Positions 1 to 10,341 of a stretch of 64,000 bases of DNA are shown piece by piece; position 1 is the stretch's first letter, and each line of letters opens with the position of its first letter. Origin of the DNA: Janthinobacterium agaricidamnosum (GTDB lineage: Bacteria > Pseudomonadota > Gammaproteobacteria > Burkholderiales > Burkholderiaceae_D). The DNA lies in NCBI RefSeq assembly GCF_003667705.1, contig NZ_CP033019.1:2666001-2730000 (forward strand). The letters run 5' to 3'. The notes beneath the pieces are model-generated. The model saw only the letters and a program-made list of their open reading frames with translations, made no database searches and was not told the DNA's origin. A program made the position numbers and the translations under genes.

Positions 1-1202
<1,202 letters not shown>

Positions 1203-1206
<4 letters not shown>

Positions 1207-2546
1207 GCGCCGGCCACCGTCTCGCCGCGTATGGCGAGCTGTTCAAACGCTATGGCCAGGTGCTGCGGCACAGCTGGCAAAGCCGCGCCACGCTGGGCGG
1301 CCCTGTGCTCAGCGAAGACGAGGCGGCCTTCCTGCCGGCCGCGCTGGCGCTGCAGGAGCGGCCCGTGTCGCCGTCGTTGCGCCTGACTGCCAGGGTGCTG
1401 ATGCTGCTGGTCGGCTGCGTGGTGCTGTGGGCCGTTTTTGGCCGGGTCGACATCATCGTCCATGCGGCGGGCAAGATCATTCCATCCGGTAACACCAAGA
1501 CCATCGCTTCCGTCGACGTGGCTGCCGTGCGCGCCCTGCATGTGCGGGAAGGGCAGGCCGTGCAGGCGGGCCAGCTGCTGGTGGAACTCGACAGCCGGGG
1601 GCCCGACGCCGAGCGCGACAAGGCGGCCGGCGACGCCGTGGCGGCCGCGCTGCAGGTGGCCCGCGCGCGCGCGCTGATCGCCGCCGTCGACACCCTGACG
1701 ATGCCGAAGCTGGCGGCGCCGGACGCGATCCCGGCCCTGGAGCGCGCCGCCGCGCAAGCGCACGTGGATGGCCAGTACGCGAGTTTTCGCGCCAGGCTGG
1801 CGCACCTCGACGGCGAAATCGCCCGCTACGCGCAGGCGCTGCCATTGGCGGCCCAGCGGGCCGGCGATTACCGGGCGCTGCTGGCCACGCGCGACGTGGC
1901 CGAACACGCATGGCTGGAGAAGGAACAGGCGCGCATCGACCTGGCCGGCCAGCTGGCGTCGGCCCGCAGCGAGCGGGCGGCCCTGGTGGCGCAGACGAGG
2001 AAAGACGCCTACGACGCGCTGGCGGAAGGGGCGCGAGTGGCGGCCGCCAGCGGCCAGGACGCGCGCCGCGCGGGCGCCCGCGGCAGCCTGCTGCGCCTGA
2101 CGGCCCCCGTCGACGGCACGGTGCAGCAACTGAAACTGCACACGGTGGGCGGCGTGGTCCCGGCCGCGCAGGCGCTGATGCAGATCGTGCCGCGCCAGGG
2201 CAAGCTGGAAATCGACGCCATGCTGGAAAACCGCGACGTGGGTTTCGTGCAGGCAGGGCAGGCGGTCGCCGTCAAGATCGACGCCTTCGACTACACCAAG
2301 TATGGCACCGTGCCCGCCGTCGTCAGCAGCGTCTCGCGCGACGCCATCGAGGATGAAAAGAAGGGGCCCGTCTACGCCGTCAGGATCACCTTGCGCCAGC
2401 CGGCCATCGTCATCGACGGCAGATTGGTGCCGCTGTCGGCCGGCATGGCCGTGCGCGCGGAAATCCGCACGGGCACGCGCAGGGTGGTCGAATACGTGCT
2501 CTCGCCGCTGGTGCGGCACCAGAAGGAGGCGCTGCATGAACGCTAG
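1203..2546 (+). CDS. HlyD-family periplasmic adaptor (membrane fusion protein)
   Basis: This adaptor links the ABC exporter to the outer-membrane channel. The start at 1203 overlaps the stop of the exporter gene by four bases (ATGA), implying translational coupling, and gives 447 residues. A single membrane segment lies near residues 62-80 (LMLLVGCVVLWAVFG). It is followed by the first half of the lipoyl/barrel-sandwich domain (VREGQAVQAGQLLVEL), an Ala-rich helical hairpin, the second lipoyl half (RLTAPVDGTVQQLKLHTVGG) and a beta-barrel domain ending in AGMAVRAEIRTGTRRVVEYV, the typical C-terminus of type I secretion adaptors. Its last 11 bases overlap the outer-membrane gene. Confidence 0.92.
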
Positions 2547-3933
2547 GCACGCCGCCATTTTCTTCGCCGCCGGTTTGTTCCTGGCCGCCGCGCCAGTCCG
2601 GGCGCAGATGCTGGACGCCGCGCCATGTCCATCTACCTATGAAGCCGCAGTCCCATTGACCCTGCCGGCGGCCGTCGACCTGGCCCTGTGCCGCAACGCG
2701 CAGGTGCACGGCGCCTGGGCCGGTATCCGGCTGCAGGCGGCCGGCGTGGGCGAGGCCAGGGCGGCCTATCTGCCCACCCTGAATGGGGGGCTGAGCCGGG
2801 TGCACGACCGCACGGCCTATCCGGGCGCGGACACGCCTTCCGGCAGCCTGAACAGCAATACGGGTTCGCTGAGCCTGTCCTGGCGCCTGTTCGACTTCGG
2901 CGGGCGCGCGGCGGGCCATCGTTCCGCGCAAGCCATGCTGGACGCGGCCCTGGCCAACCGCGACGCCGTGCTACAAAAGACCCTGGCGGCGACGGTCAGC
3001 GCGTATTTCGAGGCGCAGACGGCGCGCGCCAGCGTGCGCATGCGGCAGGAATACCAGGCGCTGGCCAATGAAACGGTGCAGGCCACGCAGCGCCGCGCCC
3101 AGCGGGGTCTCGGCTCGCACAGCGACACCCTGCAGGCGGCCAGCGCCCTGGCCAAGGCGGCCCTGGGCGCCAGCCGCGCCGACGGCGAGTTCCACAAGGC
3201 CCGTGCCGTGCTGGTCTACACGCTGGGCTTGCCGGCCGATGCGGGCGTGATCCTGGACGACGACGCGGACGGCGCGGCGGCGGGCCTGCGCGAGGGGTTG
3301 CAAGATGAGCTGCACGCCTGGCTGGCGCTGGCCCAGGCGCGCCACCCGGCCATCCTGGCGGCGCAGGCGCAGCTGGCGGCGGCGCGCGAACGGGTGGAGA
3401 TTGCCCGCTCGGAGGGCCGCCCCAGCATCGATCTGACGGCCAATCTCTACCAGAACGGCCGGCCCAACCAGGGCTTGTCGCCGGCTTCCACGCGCGAAAC
3501 GCTGGTGGGCATCTCGCTCAACATCCCCCTGTTCGACGGCTTTGCGCGCCACTACAAGGTGCGCGGCGCGCAGGCGCAGGCGGGGCAAAGGGAAGCCGAG
3601 GCTGAGGAAGTGCGGCAGCAGACCCTGATGGAACTGGTGAAAACCCATGCGGAGGCCAGCATGGCGCTGGCCAACCTGGCCGCGTCGCAAGCGTGGCTGG
3701 ATGCGGCGCAGGACGCGCTGGCCAGCGTGCGGCGCAAGTTCGGCCTGGGCGCGGCCGATATCCTGGAAATGCTGAACACGCAGTCCGCGCTGCTCGAGGC
3801 GCAGCAGGAGCGCATCCGTTGCCAGGCGGAATGGCGCTCGGCCCGGCTGCGGCTGCTGGCCAGCGCCGGCATGCTGGCGCGCGACGACGTCGCGCAAGGG
3901 GGAGGCAAATTGCGCGCCCCGGCGGCGCAATAA
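2536..3933 (+). CDS. TolC-like outer membrane efflux protein of the type I system
   Basis: This is the outer-membrane channel component, 465 residues. The start at 2536 overlaps the adaptor gene and has an AGGAGG-like stretch just upstream (agaaggagg). A signal peptide is clear (FFAAGLFLAAAPVRAQ). Two outer-membrane efflux repeats follow, each Ala-rich and helical: PLTLPAAVDLALCRN opens the first, and NIPLFDGF, the conserved strand turn of TolC relatives, lies in the second. The length matches the family. The gene order exporter, adaptor, channel is the standard dedicated type I secretion arrangement, so this copy probably serves this exporter rather than general drug efflux. Confidence 0.9.
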   Translation: MNARHAAIFFAAGLFLAAAPVRAQMLDAAPCPSTYEAAVPLTLPAAVDLALCRNAQVHGAWAGIRLQAAGVGEARAAYLPTLNGGLSRVHDRTAYPGADTPSGSLNSNTGSLSLSWRLFDFGGRAAGHRSAQAMLDAALANRDAVLQKTLAATVSAYFEAQTARASVRMRQEYQALANETVQATQRRAQRGLGSHSDTLQAASALAKAALGASRADGEFHKARAVLVYTLGLPADAGVILDDDADGAAAGLREGLQDELHAWLALAQARHPAILAAQAQLAAARERVEIARSEGRPSIDLTANLYQNGRPNQGLSPASTRETLVGISLNIPLFDGFARHYKVRGAQAQAGQREAEAEEVRQQTLMELVKTHAEASMALANLAASQAWLDAAQDALASVRRKFGLGAADILEMLNTQSALLEAQQERIRCQAEWRSARLRLLASAGMLARDDVAQGGGKLRAPAAQ

Positions 3934-3952
3934 TGACTATATTGGTGGCGGT

Positions 3953-3971
3953 CCTTCCCGCACAGGGAAGG
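3953..3971 (+). terminator. Hairpin downstream of the secretion operon
   Basis: A perfect 7-bp stem (CCTTCCC / GGGAAGG) with a 5-base loop lies 20 bases after the channel gene stop. A T-rich stretch (CGTTCCTGTTTC) follows. It is a plausible intrinsic terminator, though the T-tract is weak. Confidence 0.5.
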
Positions 3972-3999
3972 CGTTCCTGTTTCGGACTAGGGAGACATC

Positions 4000-4497
4000 A
4001 TGCACAGCGTACAAAAGATTACCCCATGTTTATGGTTCAACGGCAACGCCGAGGCGGCGGCCCGGTTTTATATGGAAATATTTCCCAATTCGAAGATCGG
4101 CCAGATCCTGCGTTATGGCGAGGAAGGCAAGGAAATCCACGGCCAGGAGCCGGGCAGCGTGCTGACGGTGGCCTTTGAGCTCGATGGCCAGACGTTTACG
4201 GGCTTGAACGGCGGGCCGCAATTCCAGTTTTCCGAAGCGATCTCGTTCCAGGTCAATTGCGAAACCCAGGATGAAGTCGACCACTACTGGAACCTGCTGT
4301 CCCGGGGCGGGCCGCCGGAAGCGCAGCAATGCAGCTGGCTCAAGGACCAGTTCGGGGTGTCGTGGCAAATCGTGCCCACCCTGATGATCAAGCTGCTGGG
4401 CGACCCCGATCCCGTCAAGGCCGGGCGTGTGATGAAGGCCATGATGGGCATGAAAAAAATCGACATCGAGCAGATCAAGCGGGCGTACGCGGGCTAG
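4000..4497 (+). CDS. VOC-fold protein (PhnB / 3-demethylubiquinone-methyltransferase-like)
   Basis: A 165-residue protein of the glyoxalase/bleomycin-resistance (VOC) superfamily, PhnB-like branch. It opens with the family signature ([27 protein letters not shown]) and contains the typical LNGGP and [14 protein letters not shown] stretches and the Trp-rich [14 protein letters not shown] strand. An AGGGAGA ribosome site lies 6 bases before the ATG. The annotation as a methyltransferase in this family is historical, and no catalytic function can be inferred. It stands alone between a terminator hairpin and purT. Confidence 0.85.
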   Translation: MHSVQKITPCLWFNGNAEAAARFYMEIFPNSKIGQILRYGEEGKEIHGQEPGSVLTVAFELDGQTFTGLNGGPQFQFSEAISFQVNCETQDEVDHYWNLLSRGGPPEAQQCSWLKDQFGVSWQIVPTLMIKLLGDPDPVKAGRVMKAMMGMKKIDIEQIKRAYAG

Positions 4498-4603
4498 CCC
4501 GCCACGCGGGGCAGGGGGCGCACGCCAGCGGCGCACCCTGTCCAAGATGGCCGGCATTTGCTATAGTTCCGGCCATCTTTCCATTGCCAGATTGACCCTG
4601 CCC

Positions 4604-5833
4604 ATGACTATCAGCACCAGCAACACCATCGCCCCGCGCACCTTCGGCACACCGCTGTCTTCCACCGCCATCAAAGTCATGCTGCTGGGTTCCGGCGAAC
4701 TGGGCAAGGAAGTGATCATTGCGCTGCAGCGCCTGGGCGTGGAAGTGATCGCCGTCGACCGCTATCCGAACGCGCCGGGCCACCCCGTGGCGCACCGCTC
4801 GCACGTGATCGACATGAGCGACGGCGTGGCGCTGGCCGCCCTGATCGACCTGGAAAAGCCGGATTTGATCGTGCCGGAAATCGAAGCCATCGCCACCGAC
4901 ACCCTGGCGGCGCTGGAAGCTGCCGGGCAGATCACCTGCATCCCGAACGCGCGCGCGGCCGTGCTGACGATGAACCGCGAAGGCATCCGCACCCTGGCGG
5001 CCGAAACCCTGGGCGTGGCCACGTCGCCATACCGCTTCGCCAGCAGCCTGCAGGAGTTGCAGGCCGCTTGCCAGGAGATCGGCTTCCCGTGCGTGGTGAA
5101 ACCCGTGATGTCGTCGTCGGGCAAGGGCCAGTCCAAACTCGATGGCGCCGCTGACGTGGACGCCGCATGGGCGTATGCGGCCAGCGGCAGCCGGGTCGAT
5201 ACGGGCCGCGTCATCGTCGAAGGCTTCATCGACTTCGACTACGAAATCACCCTGCTGACGGTGCGCGCCGTCGGTGCTTCGGGGCAGATCGAAACGCAGT
5301 TCTGCGAGCCGATCGGCCACTTGCAGGTACACGGCGACTACGTGGAATCGTGGCAGCCGGCCCGCATGGCGCCGCTGGCACTTGAGCGTTCGCGCGAGAT
5401 CGCCCGCAAGGTGACGGACAACCTGGGCGGCCTGGGCCTGTTCGGCGTGGAGCTGTTCGTCAAGGACGACATGGTGTGGTTCTCGGAAGTGAGCCCCCGT
5501 CCGCACGACACGGGCATGGTCACGATGGCCAGCCAGGTGCAGAGCGAATTCGAGCTGCACGCGAAAGCCATCCTCGGTTTGCCCGTCAACGTGGCGCTGC
5601 GTTCGCCCGGTGCCTCGGCCGTCATCTACGGCCAGCTGGAAGCGAAAGGCATCGCCTTTGAAGGCGTGGCCGACGCCTTGAAGGTGCCGGGCGCCGATTT
5701 GCGCCTGTTCGGCAAGCCGGAATCGTTCGCCCGCCGCCGCATGGGCGTGGCGCTGGCCACGGCCGACGATATCGACACGGCCCGCCAGCGCGCCGTGCTG
5801 GCCGCGTCGAAAGTCAAGCCGGTGGCCCGCTGA
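4604..5833 (+). CDS. purT: Formate-dependent phosphoribosylglycinamide formyltransferase (GAR transformylase 2)
   Basis: This cytosolic ATP-grasp enzyme catalyses formate + ATP + GAR to formyl-GAR, the folate-independent version of the third step of purine synthesis. The 409 residues from the ATG at 4604 match the family length; a start upstream would add a non-conserved leader. Seen in order are the N-terminal nucleotide motif [22 protein letters not shown], the ATP-grasp core [17 protein letters not shown] and the metal-site strand [16 protein letters not shown]. It is joined to the next gene by a one-base TGATG overlap. Confidence 0.95.
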   Translation: MTISTSNTIAPRTFGTPLSSTAIKVMLLGSGELGKEVIIALQRLGVEVIAVDRYPNAPGHPVAHRSHVIDMSDGVALAALIDLEKPDLIVPEIEAIATDTLAALEAAGQITCIPNARAAVLTMNREGIRTLAAETLGVATSPYRFASSLQELQAACQEIGFPCVVKPVMSSSGKGQSKLDGAADVDAAWAYAASGSRVDTGRVIVEGFIDFDYEITLLTVRAVGASGQIETQFCEPIGHLQVHGDYVESWQPARMAPLALERSREIARKVTDNLGGLGLFGVELFVKDDMVWFSEVSPRPHDTGMVTMASQVQSEFELHAKAILGLPVNVALRSPGASAVIYGQLEAKGIAFEGVADALKVPGADLRLFGKPESFARRRMGVALATADDIDTARQRAVLAASKVKPVAR

Positions 5834-6279
5834 TGGCCCTGGCGGCGCACGCCAGCCTGCCGCTGGCTGACGCCGGCGGCGACGACATCAAGCGCAAGCT
5901 GCGCGGCCACATCGCGCGGCGCAACCTGGCCGGCGCCGCCAACGACTGCAAGTGGAACGAACTGCTGGCCTTCATGCGCGGGCGGACCGACTGGGTGCCG
6001 TCGTACCGCTACGGTTCCGTGTCCGGCTACGTGTCGCGCTGGGACACGGAGTGGGATTACCACCCGCCGTTTCCGTTCATGGGCGTGGAATGGTTCGACA
6101 TCAGCCTGTACTCGGAAGAACACGTGGCCATGCTGCTGCCGAAGAAAATCATCGACCATGGCGTGTGGATCGTGCCGGAGCTCCAACGCATCGGCTTCGA
6201 TTTCGAGGTGCGGGACCGGGTGGCGCGCATCTGGGGCTATCTGCCCCGTTCCTACCATGACTTCCCGCCTGCCGACTAA
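5833..6279 (+). CDS. Conserved hypothetical protein, possibly DUF6678
   Basis: A 148-residue soluble protein without signal peptide. It is rich in aromatic residues, with a strongly patterned core (RWDTEWDYHPPFPFMGVEWFDI, written here only as its motif WDYHPPFPF...EWFDI) that I associate tentatively with the DUF6678 family. The start ATG overlaps the purT stop by one base, so it is probably translated from the same message as purT. I know of no established link to purine synthesis. The real family assignment needs a profile search. Confidence 0.75.
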   Translation: MALAAHASLPLADAGGDDIKRKLRGHIARRNLAGAANDCKWNELLAFMRGRTDWVPSYRYGSVSGYVSRWDTEWDYHPPFPFMGVEWFDISLYSEEHVAMLLPKKIIDHGVWIVPELQRIGFDFEVRDRVARIWGYLPRSYHDFPPAD

Positions 6280-6283
6280 TTCA

Positions 6284-7033
6284 ATGAGTATTGATATGCC
6301 TGACAACGATATTCCACAAGTACCGCAACCGGACGACGCCGTCGTCGGCAAGGAAGCGGGCGCGCAGATGCTGGTTGCGGCCTGTGCCGCGCGCGACGCC
6401 TTTTATGCCACCCTGGGCACCGTAGACACCGACGTGCTGGCGCCGCTGGTCAACCCGGCCTTCATGGGAGGCCCCCGCTGGCCATCGCTGCGCCAGGCCT
6501 GGAGGGTGATCCGCCGTGCCGATACCATCATCATCGCCAGCGATGGCTTGAGCGATCCGTTCGAGGATGACGACGACGTGTTTGTGCCGCGCGGCCACCT
6601 GCTGGAAGTGTGCATCGAGGCGCCGCTGTCCGCCTTTGACGGCAAGGACGTGGCGCATTCCTGGCTGTTCGACCTGATCTACCAGGTCAGCCAGAACGTG
6701 GCCGACCATGGCTCCATCGACTTGCTGGTGCAGCGCCACGGCAGCGTCTCGATGGTGCTGGACGTGCGCGATGCGCCGGCAGGCCTCGAAGACGAGGACG
6801 AACAGGTGGGCGTGCTGCTGGCCCAGGGCGCAAGCAGCATCGCGCCATCGTTCGATACGCCATATGGCGAAGTGATGCTGCTCGCCGTCACCGCGCTGCA
6901 GCCGGCCGAACTGGCGTTCATCAGCGAGGCCGCCGACAAGGCGCAATCGCGGCGCGACCTGGCTGCCGCGCTGGCCGCCTCGCCGACGGGGCATTGGAGC
7001 GTGGCCCAGCGGCCGGCCGTCATTCCCCGCTAG
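6284..7033 (+). CDS. Hypothetical protein, possibly suppressor-of-fused-domain-like
   Basis: A 249-residue acidic soluble protein starting 4 bases after the preceding gene; an alternative in-frame ATG lies four codons later. It has no signal or membrane segment. Stretches such as GGPRWPSLRQAW, VIRRADTIIIASDGLSDPF, HLLEVCIEAP and PYGEVMLLAVTALQPAEL resemble bacterial suppressor-of-fused (SUFU-like) proteins, which occur in toxin-immunity loci, but the similarity is remembered rather than computed. It is the last gene of the purT group. Its 3' end overlaps by 14 bases the 3' end of the convergent AAA-TPR gene. Confidence 0.7.
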   Translation: MSIDMPDNDIPQVPQPDDAVVGKEAGAQMLVAACAARDAFYATLGTVDTDVLAPLVNPAFMGGPRWPSLRQAWRVIRRADTIIIASDGLSDPFEDDDDVFVPRGHLLEVCIEAPLSAFDGKDVAHSWLFDLIYQVSQNVADHGSIDLLVQRHGSVSMVLDVRDAPAGLEDEDEQVGVLLAQGASSIAPSFDTPYGEVMLLAVTALQPAELAFISEAADKAQSRRDLAAALAASPTGHWSVAQRPAVIPR

Positions 7034-8369
7034 GTTCTTCGACCGGCGGCACGGCCGGTTCCTCGGTTTTCCGTGCTTCCTTCGCTTCAACGACGGCCGG
7101 CGCCGGCGGCGGCTCGCGCCACTTGCCCGCCGCCTTCAGCTTGTTCTTCAGCCCCGGCAAGGGGAAGCCCAGCGCATAGGCTTTTTGCGCATGCGCGCTG
7201 GCCTTCTCGTATTCCTTCTTTTTCACATACATCAAGCCCAGGTTGTACTGAATGGTGGCCTGCTCGGGCGCCAGGCGGCTGGCCGCATCCAGCTGTTCCA
7301 GCGCCATCGCATCCTGGCCCGTGGCCAGCAGGTAGTTGCCAAACACCATGCGCGCCGTCACGTCCTGCGGCGCGAAGGCGATCGCCCGTTCGAAGTAGCA
7401 ACTGACCGTGTAGCGGGCGCCCACCGGCTGCGCGCTTTTCAGCCGCAATCCCAGCTTGGCCATCGACGCCAGCGCCCGGTGGTGGTTCGGGAAGTGCTCC
7501 AGGGTGTAGAGAAATTCGCGCTTGACCTTGAGGATTTCGATCATTTCCAGCATGCCGCGGCTGGCCGCATACACGGCGCCCGACCAGGACCAGGCGCGCG
7601 GATCGCCTTCGTCGCCGTACTGCGCCACTTTCGACAGGTCGACGGAACCCACGAGGTCGGCCAGGTCGGCCGTCGTGGGATCGTGCGGCGCATACGTGCC
7701 GATGCCGCAGCGGCCCGCCTCGGACAGGTGGATGCGCTCGACGGGCATGCGCAGGAAGTCGCCCCCGTACTGTTCTTCCAGGCGGGCGCGGCAATGGGGA
7801 CACAGTTCGCCGTGCAGTTCGGCATCATAGCTGGCGCGAAAGTCGGCGCGCATGCTGTGCGGCACCAGATGCAGCGGCGATTCGTGCACGGGACAGCCGG
7901 CGATGCCATATAGCGCGCCTTCACTGCTGTGGCTGTATTCTTCCAGCCCCCGCTTGAGCAGGATCACCATGGTCGACTTGCCGCCCGATGGCGGGCCCAG
8001 CAGCAACAGCATGCGCCGGCCGACTTCGGAGCCGGCGGCGGCCGCCTTGAAGTAGGCGGCGACCCGGTCGATCGCCTCGTCGATGCCGAACAGCTCGTCG
8101 TCGAACAGGCGGCAGCGGAAGCGCCCGCTGTCGTCGGTCTGGCCGTTCCAGCGCATCATGTCCCACAGATACTGGTGCGCGCTGCGCGTCAGCAGGCCCG
8201 CGCGGCCGGGCAGGATTTGCTCGATGAAGTCGGCAAAACTGCCACGCCAGGGACTGATGCGGTGTTTTTCCGCCCAGGCCGCCATGCCGTGCACAAAACC
8301 CGCATGCTGGCCTTGCTCGCCCGCAGGCGCGTCGTCATCGGATTGGTGTGGCCTACCAGGAATCGTCAT
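7020..8369 (-). CDS. PrkA-type AAA domain fused to a TPR region (no kinase domain)
   Basis: A 449-residue protein from the ATG at 8369, which has GGGAAAATA upstream; longer in-frame starts lack a ribosome site. Residues 40-290 follow the N-terminal AAA domain of PrkA serine protein kinases: FADFIEQI, LFGIDEAIDRVAAYFKAAAAG, Walker A GPPSGGKST at 125-133, RMPVERIHLSE and AVYAASRGMLEMIEILKVKREFLYTL. Authentic PrkA (about 640 residues) then continues into its kinase-like half. Here the sequence switches at residue 290 to a tetratricopeptide-like region (HFPNHHRAL, YFERAIAFAPQD, AMALEQLDAASRLAPEQATIQYNLGLMYVKKKEYEKA) and a Pro/Glu-rich tail. It is divergent from a serine protease gene. Its function is unknown; an ATP-driven sensor or scaffold is an inference. 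Confidence 0.85.
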   Translation of the reverse strand: MTIPGRPHQSDDDAPAGEQGQHAGFVHGMAAWAEKHRISPWRGSFADFIEQILPGRAGLLTRSAHQYLWDMMRWNGQTDDSGRFRCRLFDDELFGIDEAIDRVAAYFKAAAAGSEVGRRMLLLLGPPSGGKSTMVILLKRGLEEYSHSSEGALYGIAGCPVHESPLHLVPHSMRADFRASYDAELHGELCPHCRARLEEQYGGDFLRMPVERIHLSEAGRCGIGTYAPHDPTTADLADLVGSVDLSKVAQYGDEGDPRAWSWSGAVYAASRGMLEMIEILKVKREFLYTLEHFPNHHRALASMAKLGLRLKSAQPVGARYTVSCYFERAIAFAPQDVTARMVFGNYLLATGQDAMALEQLDAASRLAPEQATIQYNLGLMYVKKKEYEKASAHAQKAYALGFPLPGLKNKLKAAGKWREPPPAPAVVEAKEARKTEEPAVPPVEEPSGE

Positions 8370-8610
8370 TATTTTCCCATCCATACCGTTGCTGCCGTGT
8401 GCAGGCCCAGTTCCAGCCTGCCAGTCAAGTATACGACGCTGCCTCTGCCCGCACGACTGATCTCGCTCAACCTTGACGAGGGAACTATTTTTATCCTCGC
8501 CGCGCCCATTGAGACAAGGCAGCCATGCGTCAGCGCGGTTCAATCCAGATCAATACTGGCCTGCGCGGCACGTCCACACTGGTCTTGCGACGACCCACGA
8601 GGAGAACATA

Positions 8611-9789
8611 ATGATAGGTAACGAGAATGGTTTCAGCGCCCCGCCTGGCGGCAGCGGCAGGGGACAAAGCGCGGACGATGAAGAGGCCGTCGGCCAGTTT
8701 GCCGCCCCCGGCGAAGACGACCATACGATCGAGAGCGCGTCCGTCTCGGAGGTACCCGACGCCCTGAGCGGCGTCAGCATGGAATTGCTGGAAATCAAGC
8801 GCAGCATCGAAGACGGCATGCGCCAAAGCATTTCGCAGGCGGGCGGCGTGCGCGCGGCCGATGCCTTCAGCGACGGCGGCAATATCCAGGGCGTGTCCAT
8901 CGGCCTGGGCGAGGGCGCCAGCGACAGCTCGTCCGGCGAGCCGGGCTTGCCGGCCCTGACCCTGTACGTGGCCGAACCCACCTCCGTCGACCGCGCCAAG
9001 GCCGCCATCGTGGGGGCCATGGGCGTGCGCGCCGTGGCCAGCGACAAGGTGCCCGTCAACATCGTCGTCACGGGCGTGATCGATGCGCAACCGCACCGTT
9101 TCCGCTTGCGCCCGGCGCCGGGCGGCGTGTCGGTCGGGCATTTCCGCATCACGGCCGGCACCATCGGCTGCCTGGCCGTGGGCCGCAGCGCACCGCGCAG
9201 CGGCCGATTGATGATCCTGAGCAATAATCACGTGCTGGCCAATTCCAACGGCGGCGTGTTCAACGATTGCATCGTGCAGCCTGGTCCTATCGACGGGGGA
9301 CGTTGTCCGCAAGACCAGGTGGCCGTGCTCGAGCGTTTCGTGCCCATCAATTTCAGCGGCGGCGTCAATTACGTCGATTGCGCCACCGGCTGGGCCTGGC
9401 CTGACCGCGTGCGGCCCGAACTGGTCTACCTGCGCGGCGGCGTGCCCGCCTACTTCCGTATCAGCAATGCGCTGGTGGCCCCCGCGTTGGGCATGATGGT
9501 CGGCAAGTCCGGCCGCACGACGCAATTGACGCAGGGCCGCATCACGGGCCTGGGCGCCACCATCAACGTCAATTACGGCGGCGGCAGGATCGCGCTGTTC
9601 CAGGACCAGATCGCCATCACGGGCGTGAGCGGGGCGTTCAGCGCGGGCGGCGATTCGGGTTCGTCCATCTGGACCTGGAACCAGCAGCGCAATCCCGTCG
9701 GCCTGCTGTTTGCGGGCGGCAACAACATCACGTTTGCCAACCAGATGCGGCGCGTGGTGGCGGCGCTCGACATCAATTTGTACACCTGA
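8611..9789 (+). CDS. Trypsin-like (chymotrypsin-fold) serine protease, Nal1-like
   Basis: A 392-residue protein without a recognisable signal peptide. The start at 8611 is supported by GAGGAGAAC seven bases upstream. The N-terminal 75 residues are acidic and low complexity. Residues about 78-160 form a small beta domain (GVSIG...LTLYV...VPVNIVVTGVID). The peptidase domain follows, with likely catalytic His207 (LSNNHVLA), Asp256 (YVDCA) and Ser349 (GGDSGSS), and a KSGRTT motif typical of this family. It is cytoplasmic or exported by an unrecognised route. It is divergent from the AAA-TPR gene and followed 149 bases later by a small gene resembling its own N-terminal beta domain. The substrate is unknown. 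Confidence 0.85.
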   Translation: MIGNENGFSAPPGGSGRGQSADDEEAVGQFAAPGEDDHTIESASVSEVPDALSGVSMELLEIKRSIEDGMRQSISQAGGVRAADAFSDGGNIQGVSIGLGEGASDSSSGEPGLPALTLYVAEPTSVDRAKAAIVGAMGVRAVASDKVPVNIVVTGVIDAQPHRFRLRPAPGGVSVGHFRITAGTIGCLAVGRSAPRSGRLMILSNNHVLANSNGGVFNDCIVQPGPIDGGRCPQDQVAVLERFVPINFSGGVNYVDCATGWAWPDRVRPELVYLRGGVPAYFRISNALVAPALGMMVGKSGRTTQLTQGRITGLGATINVNYGGGRIALFQDQIAITGVSGAFSAGGDSGSSIWTWNQQRNPVGLLFAGGNNITFANQMRRVVAALDINLYT

Positions 9790-9938
9790 GCACGCTGCCA
9801 GGTGCCGCCTTGCATAACGCTGCTTTTTGCACGATGATGATTGTATGAGAGGCCGCAGCCATGCATGGTTGTGCCCGGCGAACGGCGCTGCAGCGCCGGA
9901 TGGCCGGGTGTATCATGGAATGCCTCAGGAGGGTTGTC

Positions 9939-10271
9939 ATGTCAAACAGTAAATTCGTACCATCGCCATATGCCGTCTTCGAAGACGCTGCCATGCCGTA
10001 CTTACCGGATGAGATTCCTGGACAGGGCATGGGGCAGTACTCCCCGGCCGCGCCCCAGGGCCGCCTGGAAGCGGCAAGGCGGCGCAACGAGCGGGCGCTG
10101 ATGGCCATCGACGGCGTGGAAGGCGTCAGCGTGGGACACACGGCCGTGGGCAAGGACGCGCTCGTCGTGTATTTGCGCGACTCGTCCGTCAAGCGGCGCG
10201 TGCCGTCGCAGGTCGAGGGCTATCCGGTGGAAACGAGCGTCACTGGCCAGATCGATATCCAGCGCTGGTAG
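9939..10271 (+). CDS. Small protein resembling the protease pro-domain
   Basis: A 110-residue protein. The ATG at 9939 has an excellent ribosome site (AGGAGGGTTGTC), which decides against longer starts. The C-terminal 70 residues, with RRRNERALMAIDGVEGVSVG, KDALVVYL and YPVETSVTGQIDIQ, match in pattern the region just before the peptidase domain of the upstream serine protease (IQGVSIG...ALTLYV...VPVNIVVTGVIDAQ). No signal peptide is seen. Possible roles are a protease inhibitor, chaperone or regulatory subunit; this is an inference from similarity and adjacency. Confidence 0.75.
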   Translation: MSNSKFVPSPYAVFEDAAMPYLPDEIPGQGMGQYSPAAPQGRLEAARRRNERALMAIDGVEGVSVGHTAVGKDALVVYLRDSSVKRRVPSQVEGYPVETSVTGQIDIQRW

Positions 10272-10298
10272 GCAGGCCTGGCCGCGGATCGTTGCGGC

Positions 10299-10322
10299 GG
10301 AAGGCCTGTTGCCAGGCCTTCC
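10299..10322. terminator. Bidirectional terminator between convergent genes
   Basis: A perfect 9-bp stem (GGAAGGCCT / AGGCCTTCC) with a 6-base loop lies in the 70-base gap between the small protease-linked gene and the catalase gene, which converge on it. A modest T-rich run (GGGTTCCTTTC) follows on the plus strand only. Confidence 0.65.
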
Positions 10323-10341
10323 GGGTTCCTTTCAGCCTGCC

